The translations under genes and the position numbers were made by a program. The notes under the pieces were generated by a model, which saw only the letters and a list, made by a program, of their open reading frames with translations, made no database searches and was not told the DNA's origin. A stretch of 6,151 nucleotides of DNA from Gammaproteobacteria bacterium (lineage in GTDB: Bacteria; Pseudomonadota; Gammaproteobacteria; Chromatiales; Chromatiaceae). The stretch spans positions 1 to 6,151 of the forward strand of contig JARFQQ010000184.1 of assembly GCA_029287695.1 (NCBI GenBank), read 5' to 3'. This document shows, one piece after another, positions 1 through 6,151 of this stretch (position 1 is its first letter; each line of letters starts with the position of its first letter).

Positions 1-44
1 AGGGTGCTGCCGATCAGCAGTAGCAGCAGAAGAAGCCTCAGCAC
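1..44 (-). CDS. Start of an unidentified gene with a Leu-rich signal peptide (partial)
   Basis: A reading frame opens at a GTG codon (44 to 42) and runs off the left edge. It reads fMet-Leu-Arg, seven Leu, then Ile-Gly-Ser-Thr-Leu. A short basic start followed by a hydrophobic run and then Gly-Ser is what a signal peptide or N-terminal membrane anchor looks like. The GTG lies 7 nt inside the 3' end of ampD in another frame, and AGGA sits just ahead of it (tight spacing), which suggests translational coupling in the same operon. In E. coli the gene after ampD is ampE, but these residues do not resemble the start of AmpE as I remember it. Only 14 codons are visible, so the product cannot be named, and a different start codon is possible. 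Confidence 0.5.
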   Translation of the reverse strand, partial: MLRLLLLLLLIGST

Positions 45-586
45 AGTCCTGCCAATTCCCGGTATCGCCTCCATTCGAAAGCATTTCCAGGATCGGTCTT
101 GCGTCCGGGAGCAATGTCGCTGTGACCGACGATGCGGTCGCCTGTAATGGCTGGATAGCATTTCCGGATCGCCGCCGTCAGCAATGCGAGTGACGCGTAC
201 TGCGCGTTCGGGAATGGCTCCTCGTCCGTGCCCTCGAGCTCGATCCCAATGGAGAAGTCATTGCAATTCTCGATACCGCAGTAGCTGGACTCCCCGGCAT
301 GCCAGGCCCGCTTGTCGAACGGGACATACTGGATGATTTCACCGTTTCGCCTGATGAGGCAATGGGCGGAGACCTCAAGGCCCTGGATTTCTTCGAAGTA
401 GGGATGCGCATCAGGATCGAGGCGGTTTTGAAACAGGTCATCGATCCAGGGACCGCCAAACTCTCCCGGGGGCAGGCTGATGTTATGAATCACGAGCAGG
501 CTGATCTCGCATCCCTCGGGACGCTCGTTGTAATTTGGCGAGGGCGAATGTCTGACACCCTCGAGCCATCCCTGCCTGATTCTCAT
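38..586 (-). CDS. ampD: 1,6-anhydro-N-acetylmuramyl-L-alanine amidase AmpD
   Basis: AmpD is a cytoplasmic zinc amidase. It cuts the bond between anhydro-N-acetylmuramic acid and the stem peptide of recycled cell-wall fragments, and in bacteria with AmpR/AmpC its loss derepresses beta-lactamase. The 182-aa length is typical of the family. Visible residues fit the amidase_2 fold: zinc ligands H34 (in VIHNIS), H155 and D165 (in GHSDIAPGRKTDPG), catalytic E116 (in GIELEG) and K163. These match E. coli H34, H154, D164, E116 and K162 almost position for position. There is no signal peptide, as expected for AmpD and unlike the related periplasmic AmiD. The ATG overlaps the stop of the upstream thioredoxin-like gene as ATGA, implying one transcript and coupled translation. 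The identification is secure. Whether this organism has an inducible ampC cannot be seen here. Confidence 0.96.
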   Translation of the reverse strand: MRIRQGWLEGVRHSPSPNYNERPEGCEISLLVIHNISLPPGEFGGPWIDDLFQNRLDPDAHPYFEEIQGLEVSAHCLIRRNGEIIQYVPFDKRAWHAGESSYCGIENCNDFSIGIELEGTDEEPFPNAQYASLALLTAAIRKCYPAITGDRIVGHSDIAPGRKTDPGNAFEWRRYRELAGLC

Positions 587-924
587 GGCGCTTCCGTGGC
601 CGGTTCCCCGAGCGCCTTGTCGATGGATCGCCGGATCGATTCTACCGAGGGCTGTGGTTGTAATTCACAGTGAAATTCACCGTTGTTGTAGAGGTAGAGC
701 GACGGCAGGTGAAAGAAGCCGAGTTCGTTGACGAGCGCAGGATTCATCTGGGCATCGACCTCGAAGACGGAGACGTCTGTCCAGAGTCCGGTGAATCTTT
801 CGAGTGCACTCCTGAAAGCCTTGCAGGAACCACAAGCCGGGCTTGTAAAGCATGCCAGTGCAGGCCCGGTTGTCTCTTCGAGAGTGTGGTGATAATTGAA
901 CTGGTCAAGCTGTGGAAGAGACAT
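583..924 (-). CDS. Thioredoxin-fold protein with a CGSC redox motif
   Basis: This is a small single-domain thioredoxin-like protein of 113 aa with no signal peptide, so probably a cytoplasmic thiol-disulfide exchange protein. The sequence shows FTSPACGSCKAF (C31-G-S-C34, the CXXC active site at the end of beta-1) and HLPSLYLY with the cis-proline at P74, in the correct thioredoxin order and spacing. The usual Trp before the first Cys is Ala here, and the pair between the cysteines is Gly-Ser rather than Gly-Pro. It is therefore a divergent member rather than housekeeping TrxA. I chose ATG at 924. The frame can open at TTG 939, directly after an in-frame TAA, giving 118 aa. Neither start has a clear Shine-Dalgarno sequence. 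The stop overlaps ampD by 4 nt. Partners and substrate are unknown. Confidence 0.85.
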   Translation of the reverse strand: MSLPQLDQFNYHHTLEETTGPALACFTSPACGSCKAFRSALERFTGLWTDVSVFEVDAQMNPALVNELGFFHLPSLYLYNNGEFHCELQPQPSVESIRRSIDKALGEPATEAP

Positions 925-946
925 GGGAACGTGCGTCAATTACAAT
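918..946 (+). promoter_or_regulatory. Predicted sigma70 promoter for the FKBP-nadC pair
   Basis: GAGACA (918-923) and TACAAT (941-946) are separated by exactly 17 bp. The -10 matches the consensus at five of six positions and the -35 at four of six. Transcription would start near 953, leaving a leader of about 22 nt before the FKBP ATG. The -35 lies inside the start of the divergent thioredoxin-like gene. This is predicted from sequence only. Confidence 0.5.
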
Positions 947-950
947 GACG
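934..950. promoter_or_regulatory. Dyad CGTCA-N7-TGACG in the divergent promoter region
   Basis: Two perfect 5-bp inverted arms (934-938 and 946-950) flank ATTACAA and overlap the predicted plus-strand -10 box. On the minus strand the same bases hold TGTAAT (944 to 939), a possible -10 for the thioredoxin-ampD operon, though no good -35 goes with it. The position would suit an operator controlling both directions. Five-bp arms can arise by chance and no regulator family is recognised. Confidence 0.25.
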
Positions 951-974
951 AGCTGATTTTTCACGGAGTTTAAC

Positions 975-1322
975 ATGACTGCAAGAATTACAGACTCGGG
1001 TCTGAAGATCGAGGAACTCGAGGAGGGCAGCGGCGAAAGCGCTTCAACCGGCATGAATGTCACCGTGCACTACACGGGCTGGCTCGAGAACGGTAACAAG
1101 TTCGATTCCAGCCTGGATCGCGATGATCCTTTCCGTTTCACTCTGGGACGCGGCATGGTCATTCGCGGCTGGGACGAAGGCGTCGAGGGCATGAAGGCAG
1201 GGGGCAGGCGCAAATTGACGATCCCTGCACACCTTGGCTACGGCAGCGCGGGTGCCGGTGGTGTCATCCCGCCAAACGCAGTCCTGGTTTTCGAAGTCGA
1301 ACTGCTCGATATCGATGGCTGA
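975..1322 (+). CDS. FKBP-type peptidyl-prolyl cis-trans isomerase
   Basis: This enzyme catalyses cis-trans isomerisation of peptidyl-proline bonds. At 115 aa it is a single FKBP domain close in size to human FKBP12, without signal peptide, dimerisation domain or the IF insert of SlyD, so it is likely cytosolic. Pocket residues expected from FKBP12 can be aligned: Y33 (VHYTGWL), F43-D44 (KFDSS), V62-I63 and W66 ([10 protein letters not shown]), Y89 (HLGYG) and F106 ([11 protein letters not shown]). GVIPPNA before the last strand is also a family signature. GGAG at 965-968, 6 nt before the ATG, is the clearest ribosome binding site of the window. The last 8 nt overlap the start of nadC, so the two genes are almost certainly co-transcribed. 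A functional link to NAD synthesis is not evident. The client proteins are unknown. Confidence 0.95.
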   Translation: MTARITDSGLKIEELEEGSGESASTGMNVTVHYTGWLENGNKFDSSLDRDDPFRFTLGRGMVIRGWDEGVEGMKAGGRRKLTIPAHLGYGSAGAGGVIPPNAVLVFEVELLDIDG

Positions 1323-2172
1323 GCGATTTTCACTGCCGGCGAAGGAGACCATTGTCAGCCAGGTCAGAGCAGCGCTGGCCGAGGATGTGGGTGACGGCGA
1401 CCTTACCGCAGCTCTGCTCGATGAGAAGCAGCAGGCAACTGCCGTCGTCATTGCACGAGAGAAAGGCGTCCTCTGTGGCACGGCCTGGTTCGACGAGGTC
1501 TTCCGCCAGGTCGATCAACGCTCGCGCATCGAGTGGCTGAAACGGGACAGCGAGCTGCTTGCCCCGAATGACCGGCTGTGCAAAATCCATGGTGTTGCGC
1601 CCTCACTGCTGACAGCCGAACGTACCGCACTCAATTTCCTGCAGACATTGTCAGGAACCGCCACTCTGGTCAGCCGTTACGTACAGGCTGTAGAGGGAAC
1701 GGGCGTACGCATACTTGATACCCGCAAGACATTGCCCGGCCTGCGTCTGGCACAGAAATACGCCGTGCTGTGCGGCGGTGGAGACAACCATCGCATCGGC
1801 CTCTACGATGCGGTCCTGATCAAGGAGAATCATGTTCGCGCAGCAGGTTCGATCACGCGTGTGCTGAAGCAGGCCTATGATCGATTTCCGGATGTGGATA
1901 TCGAGATCGAAGTGGAGTCGCCGGGTGAACTCCTCGAGGCACTCGAAGCCGGCGCGCGCCGGGTACTGCTCGACAACTTCTCGACGGACGATCTCGAAAA
2001 GGCCGTCTCTCTGAACCACGGTCGGGCGAGGCTGGAGGTCTCCGGCAATGTCACCTTCGAGAATCTGAGGAGCCTGGCCGAAACCGGTATCGACGATATC
2101 TCGATCGGCGCGCTCACCAAGCACCTTGAGGCGTTTGATTTCTCCATGCTGTTCGAGGATTCACACTCCTGA
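1315..2172 (+). CDS. nadC: Nicotinate-nucleotide pyrophosphorylase (quinolinate phosphoribosyltransferase)
   Basis: NadC converts quinolinate and PRPP to nicotinate mononucleotide, CO2 and pyrophosphate, the step that joins de novo NAD synthesis to the shared pathway. The 285-aa length fits the family (E. coli about 297). Conserved stretches appear in order: EDVGDGDLT near residue 23, ERTALNF (R103), [10 protein letters not shown] (135-144), [12 protein letters not shown] (154-165), LIKENH (K170, H173), E199 and E201 in IEIEVES, LLDN (D220), SGN (243-245) and SIGALTKH (273-280). They supply the basic quinolinate and PRPP pocket and the barrel phosphate site. I chose ATG 1315, which gives the normal NadC N-terminus. 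An open frame extends back to 1234, but those 27 codons lie wholly inside the FKBP gene in another frame and do not look like NadC. There is no strong SD, so coupling to FKBP termination (TGA 1320-1322) is likely. Confidence 0.97.
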   Translation: MAERFSLPAKETIVSQVRAALAEDVGDGDLTAALLDEKQQATAVVIAREKGVLCGTAWFDEVFRQVDQRSRIEWLKRDSELLAPNDRLCKIHGVAPSLLTAERTALNFLQTLSGTATLVSRYVQAVEGTGVRILDTRKTLPGLRLAQKYAVLCGGGDNHRIGLYDAVLIKENHVRAAGSITRVLKQAYDRFPDVDIEIEVESPGELLEALEAGARRVLLDNFSTDDLEKAVSLNHGRARLEVSGNVTFENLRSLAETGIDDISIGALTKHLEAFDFSMLFEDSHS

Positions 2173-2287
2173 ACCAGGCATGCTACAGTCACGCGCCTGC
2201 CCTGGGCTGCCTCTCATTCCCGGTGTTCGGTCACAGAGTGGAACCAGGATTGCCGGTGATGCGTTCCTGATGCATGCGCAGTCCCTT

Positions 2288-2316
2288 TTGCCGGCGACGG
2301 ATTGCCTGCGCATTAT
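2288..2316 (+). promoter_or_regulatory. Predicted sigma70 promoter for prfC
   Basis: In the 222-bp nadC-prfC gap, TTGCCG (2288-2293) and CATTAT (2311-2316) are 17 bp apart, each matching the consensus at four of six positions. The predicted start near 2323 gives a leader of about 72 nt. No T-tailed hairpin that would terminate the nadC transcript was found in the gap, so read-through from nadC is also possible. This is a moderate-quality match only. Confidence 0.35.
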
Positions 2317-2352
2317 CACAATCACACGGTGTACCCGTAACGCGGTGCAAGC

Positions 2353-2366
2353 GGCCCCAGGGGGCC
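2353..2366 (+). other. GC-only hairpin in the prfC leader
   Basis: GGCCCC (2353-2358), AG, then GGGGCC (2361-2366) form a near-perfect inverted repeat. The AG gap is too short for a loop, so a realistic RNA hairpin would have four or five GC pairs and a 4-6 nt loop. No T-run follows, so it is not an intrinsic terminator. It ends 28 nt before the prfC ATG, outside the area covered by an initiating ribosome. Any role in prfC expression is inference. Confidence 0.35.
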
Positions 2367-2394
2367 AACCAGAACATTTGCAGTAACGAAACTC

Positions 2395-3972
2395 ATGGCT
2401 TTTCACGATGAAGTCGCCTCGCGGCGAACCTTTGCAATCATTTCTCACCCTGATGCAGGAAAGACGACGCTGACGGAAAAACTCCTGCTTTTCGGCGGCG
2501 CCATTCAGCTTGCAGGAACCGTCAAGGGACGCAAGGCTGCACGCCATGCGACATCCGACTGGATGGAACTTGAGAAGCAGCGCGGGATTTCCGTGACATC
2601 TTCCGTCATGCAGTTCCCCTACAAGGGGCGCATCATGAATCTGCTCGACACCCCGGGACACGCCGATTTCTCTGAGGATACCTATCGCACGCTGACCGCT
2701 GTCGATTCAGCACTCATGGTGATAGATGTCGCCAAGGGCGTCGAAGAGCGCACCATCAAGCTCATGGAAGTGTGTCGCATGCGCGATACACCGATCCTGA
2801 CGTTCGTGAACAAGCTTGATCGCGAAGGCCGGGATCCGATTGAGATCATGGACGAAGTCGAGGAGGTGCTGAAAATTCGCTGTGCTCCCGTGACATGGCC
2901 CATCGGCATGGGCAAACGATTCGTCGGGGTTTTCGACTTGCGGACGGAGACAACCCGCCTTTTCGACACGCGTGAGGGCGAGCGCAAGCATGCCGGAAGG
3001 ATCATCAGGGGTCTCGATAATCCCGAACTTGACGAGGCGATCGGAAGCATGGCGTCGGAACTGCGCGACGAAATCGAGCTTGTACGAGGCGCCAGTCATG
3101 AACTGGACCTCGATGCCTACGCAAAGGGAGAGTTGACCCCGGTCTTTTTCGGCTCTGCAATCAACAATTTCGGTGTCGAGGAGTTGCTGGATGCCTTCAC
3201 CGACTATGCTCCGGGCCCGAGACCGCGTGCGGCAGGTGAGCGCAACGTCGAGCCGACCGAGGAAAAATTCACGGGCTTCGTCTTCAAGATCCAGGCCAAT
3301 ATGGATCCTGCCCACCGAGACCGGGTTGCCTTTCTTCGGGTCTGTTCCGGCAGCTACAGGAAGGGCATGAAAATGCGCCATGTTCGCCTCGGGAAATCCA
3401 TCCAGGTCAGCAATGCGATAACCTTCCAGGCCGATGAGCGCAGGCAGGTCGAGGAAGCCTTCCCCGGTGATATCATCGGCTTGCACAATCATGGCACCAT
3501 CCAGATTGGCGATACCTTTACCGAGGGCGAGGAGCTCAAGTACGAAGGCATTCCCTACTTTGCGCCTGAACTGTTCCGTCGTGTGGTGCTGAAGGATCCG
3601 CTGAAGATGAAACAGTTGCAGAAAGGTGTCCTGCAGCTTTGCGAGGAGGGTGCTACCCAGGTATTCCGGCCACTGAAGAACAATGACATGATACTCGGGG
3701 CTGTCGGGATGCTTCAGTTCGACGTTGCCGTGCATCGACTCAAGGGGGAATATGGCGTGGAGGCGATCGTCGAACCGATTTCCGTCGCCACGGCGCGCTG
3801 GATAGAGTGTGATGACGACAAGATGCTGCAGCAGTTCAAGAGCAGGAATCATGACAATCTTGCTCTCGATGGCGATGACCAGCTGGTGTACCTGGCGCCC
3901 ACACGCGTCAATCTGAACCTTGCCACGGAGCGTTGGCCAGATATACGCTTCCTGGCATCAAGGGAACTATAA
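2395..3972 (+). CDS. prfC: Peptide chain release factor 3 (RF3 GTPase)
   Basis: RF3 is a translational GTPase that removes RF1 or RF2 from the ribosome after peptide release and contributes to quality control after mistakes. The 525 aa align over the full length with E. coli RF3 (529 aa). The G domain shows the P-loop SHPDAGKT (17-24), switch I RGISVTSS (63-70), DTPGHADF (85-92), NKLD (139-142) and GSA (253-255). RF3-specific stretches follow, such as [15 protein letters not shown] (291-305), [12 protein letters not shown] (364-375), FAPELFRR (389-396) and VGMLQFDV (437-444). The P-loop histidine followed by PDAGK separates it from EF-G. The start at ATG 2395 gives the usual short N-terminus before RRTFAIISH, and the Shine-Dalgarno sequence is weak. 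No frameshift or missing motif was seen. It appears to be transcribed alone or with read-through from nadC. Confidence 0.98.
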   Translation: MAFHDEVASRRTFAIISHPDAGKTTLTEKLLLFGGAIQLAGTVKGRKAARHATSDWMELEKQRGISVTSSVMQFPYKGRIMNLLDTPGHADFSEDTYRTLTAVDSALMVIDVAKGVEERTIKLMEVCRMRDTPILTFVNKLDREGRDPIEIMDEVEEVLKIRCAPVTWPIGMGKRFVGVFDLRTETTRLFDTREGERKHAGRIIRGLDNPELDEAIGSMASELRDEIELVRGASHELDLDAYAKGELTPVFFGSAINNFGVEELLDAFTDYAPGPRPRAAGERNVEPTEEKFTGFVFKIQANMDPAHRDRVAFLRVCSGSYRKGMKMRHVRLGKSIQVSNAITFQADERRQVEEAFPGDIIGLHNHGTIQIGDTFTEGEELKYEGIPYFAPELFRRVVLKDPLKMKQLQKGVLQLCEEGATQVFRPLKNNDMILGAVGMLQFDVAVHRLKGEYGVEAIVEPISVATARWIECDDDKMLQQFKSRNHDNLALDGDDQLVYLAPTRVNLNLATERWPDIRFLASREL

Positions 3973-3998
3973 TTACATTGAAAACAATAAGATAGAAA

Positions 3999-4012
3999 AT
4001 TCCCCGGGGAAT
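3999..4012 (-). terminator. Palindrome ATTCCCCGGGGAAT, possible back-up terminator
   Basis: This is a perfect 14-bp palindrome. Read on the minus strand it lies directly after the T-run of the sRNA terminator and is itself followed by TTTTC. It could fold as a 5-bp stem with a CCGG loop and act as a second, weaker stop, protecting the prfC 3' end from antisense transcription. On the plus strand it is followed by an A-run, so it does not look like a prfC terminator. It could equally be a protein-binding palindrome. Confidence 0.3.
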
Positions 4013-4041
4013 AAAAAAGGCGCGGCAGGTGATGCCGCGCC
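4013..4041 (-). terminator. Strong intrinsic terminator on the minus strand
   Basis: A 9-bp perfect stem GGCGCGGCA / TGCCGCGCC with a 5-nt loop (TCACC on the minus strand) is followed by six T (4018 to 4013). This is a textbook Rho-independent terminator in the minus direction only. On the plus strand the stem is followed by AAATACC, with no T-run. No minus-strand protein gene enters from the right, because tgt is on the plus strand. The terminator therefore needs a short transcript of its own, supplied by the promoter at 4136 to 4108. Confidence 0.85.
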
Positions 4042-4101
4042 AAATACCACCAAAGGAGGATGGAGGAATATACGCTGAAAAAGGAGGAAGAATCAGCGTA
4101 T
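4013..4101 (-). ncRNA. Candidate small regulatory RNA with anti-Shine-Dalgarno loops
   Basis: An RNA of about 89 nt is predicted between a strong minus-strand promoter and an intrinsic terminator in the prfC-tgt gap. Stem-loop 1 has a 10-bp stem TATACGCTGA / TCAGCGTATA (4102 to 4093 and 4078 to 4069; the first base may be untranscribed) with a 14-nt loop UUCUUCCUCCUUUU. A linker carries a second CCUCC (4066 to 4062). A weak stem-loop 2, CCAUC / GGUGG with one U-G pair (4063-4059 and 4051-4047), exposes CUCCUUU. Stem-loop 3 is the terminator with its U-tail, the usual Hfq-binding end. CCUCC occurs three times, twice as CCUCCUU, the anti-SD core of 16S rRNA. Pairing with ribosome binding sites of mRNAs is inferred by analogy with C-rich-loop sRNAs such as Xanthomonas sX13 or Rhodobacter CcsR. 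I do not recognise the family. The 5' end is estimated. Confidence 0.7.
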
Positions 4102-4103
4102 AA

Positions 4104-5269
<1,166 letters not shown>

Positions 5270-5270
<1 letters not shown>

Positions 5271-6142
5271 TGTTCGGAACGCTTTTCTCGATCATCTTCC
5301 CGGTCTTTGCTGTTTCGATGCTGGGCTATCTCTATGCCCGCTGGCGACATACGGAGCTTGGTGATGCAAACCGTATGAACATGGAGCTTTTCATTCCTGC
5401 GCTGATTTTCTCGGTCATGTCGGACCGGAGTTTCGACGTGACAGATTACGGGATGCTTGCGCTCGCGGCCGGGCTGGTTGTCCTGCTGCCGGGGCTCATC
5501 GGCTGGCCCGTGGCCAGGATCATGGGTGTGCAGTACAAGACATTCGTACCACCTCTGATGTTCAACAACTCGGGCAACATGGGCCTGCCGCTTGCCGTAT
5601 TCGCATTTGGCGAAGACGCATTGCCGCTGGCGATGGTGCTCTTCATGGTCGAGAATACGCTGCACTTCACGGTCGGGAACTGGATGCTGATCGGGCGCCT
5701 GCTTCCCATGCAGTTGCTCAGGTCGCCAATGCTCTGGGCGACCTTTCTCGGCATTGCCTTCAACGTCCTGGATCTCTCCTTGCCGAAGCCGGTCAATGAT
5801 TCCATCGCACTCGTCGGGCAGATCGCGATACCGCTGATGCTGTTTGCACTGGGAGTGCGTGTTGCCCAGACGCATATCACCGAGTGGAGACTGGCAATCG
5901 TCGCCTCCCTGATCATTCCTGTCACAGGTGTTGCGATCGCGCTCGGGGCGAATCTGTTTTTTCAGCTTGAGGGACAGCAGGCCGCCCAGCTGCTCCTTTT
6001 CAGTGTTCTACCTCCGGCCGTGCTGAACTACATGCTGGCGGAGCAGTTCAGGCAGGAGCCTGAGAAAGTCGCTTCGATCGTGCTGCTCGGCAATCTCTCG
6101 GCGCTTCTCACGGTGCCGGCCGTGCTCTTCTTTATCCTCTGA
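5270..6142 (+). CDS. AEC (auxin efflux carrier) family transporter
   Basis: This is a 290-aa integral inner-membrane protein with about ten predicted hydrophobic segments (roughly 3-21, 36-52, 60-82, 93-115, 117-140, 152-170, 177-198, 205-230, 237-257, 266-289). NNSGNMGLPLAVFAFGE (99-115) and LPPAVLNYMLAEQF (247-260) are typical of bacterial members of the AEC family, placed in the BART superfamily of secondary carriers. The name comes from plant PIN homologues. Bacterial members are mostly linked to malate, malonate or other organic acids, and the substrate here cannot be told. ATG 5270 overlaps the tgt stop as TGATG. GTG 5267 would add one residue. Tight coupling to tgt implies co-transcription, though no link to queuosine is established. 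The gene is complete and ends 9 nt before the window edge. Confidence 0.9.
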
Positions 6143-6151
6143 ATCCGGGAC

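Noticed and set aside
1234..1314. A 5' extension of nadC by 27 codons
   Set aside because: It lies in another frame of the FKBP gene, has no NadC-like residues, and ATG 1315 gives the normal family N-terminus.
2173..2394. A search for a terminator, sRNA or small ORF between nadC and prfC
   Set aside because: Only short stems without T-runs were found. The sole plus-strand open frame crossing the gap (2126-2386) starts inside nadC and looks like a shadow. Only the weak promoter and the GC hairpin are reported.
2707..3852. A 381-codon open frame on the minus strand
   Set aside because: It is wholly antisense to prfC, whose product is unmistakable. The translation shows no recognisable domain and is a codon-bias shadow.

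Overview
The window looks like chromosomal DNA of a gammaproteobacterium. The evidence is close resemblance of the RF3, TGT, NadC and AmpD proteins to their E. coli counterparts, an ampD/nadC neighbourhood (in E. coli these genes are also adjacent and divergent), and moderately GC-rich coding sequence. The genus cannot be named from this stretch. No insertion sequence, phage gene, CRISPR array, tRNA or rRNA was seen. Gene density is high and the protein genes are ordinary core genes.

Layout. At the left end (1-924), a minus-strand operon runs from a small thioredoxin-fold protein (583-924) into ampD (38-586), with a 4-nt ATGA overlap. A further gene whose first codons look like a Leu-rich signal peptide continues off the left edge (44 to 1). 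A short divergent control region follows (about 918-974). From it a plus-strand pair is read: a cytoplasmic FKBP-type prolyl isomerase (975-1322) and nadC (1315-2172), overlapping by 8 nt. After a 222-bp gap with a predicted promoter and a GC hairpin comes prfC (2395-3972), encoding release factor 3. After a 197-bp AT-rich gap comes tgt (4170-5270), encoding tRNA-guanine transglycosylase, which is joined by a 1-nt overlap to an AEC-family membrane transporter (5270-6142).

The most interesting element is in the prfC-tgt gap on the minus strand, opposite to both neighbours. A consensus-like sigma70 promoter (TTGACA, 17-bp spacer, TAGTAT; 4136 to 4108) is followed about 60 nt after its predicted start by a strong intrinsic terminator (9-bp GC stem and six T; 4041 to 4013). 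Between them lies no credible ORF but two potential stem-loops. Their loops, and the linker between them, carry three CCUCC motifs, two of them as the 16S anti-Shine-Dalgarno core CCUCCUU. I interpret this as a gene for a trans-acting small RNA of about 90 nt that could pair with ribosome binding sites. I do not recognise it as a named family.

Functionally, the window combines peptidoglycan recycling (AmpD), thiol chemistry and protein folding (thioredoxin-like protein, FKBP), NAD synthesis (NadC), translation termination (RF3), queuosine tRNA modification (TGT), a carrier of unknown substrate and a candidate post-transcriptional regulator. The protein genes do not form one pathway.
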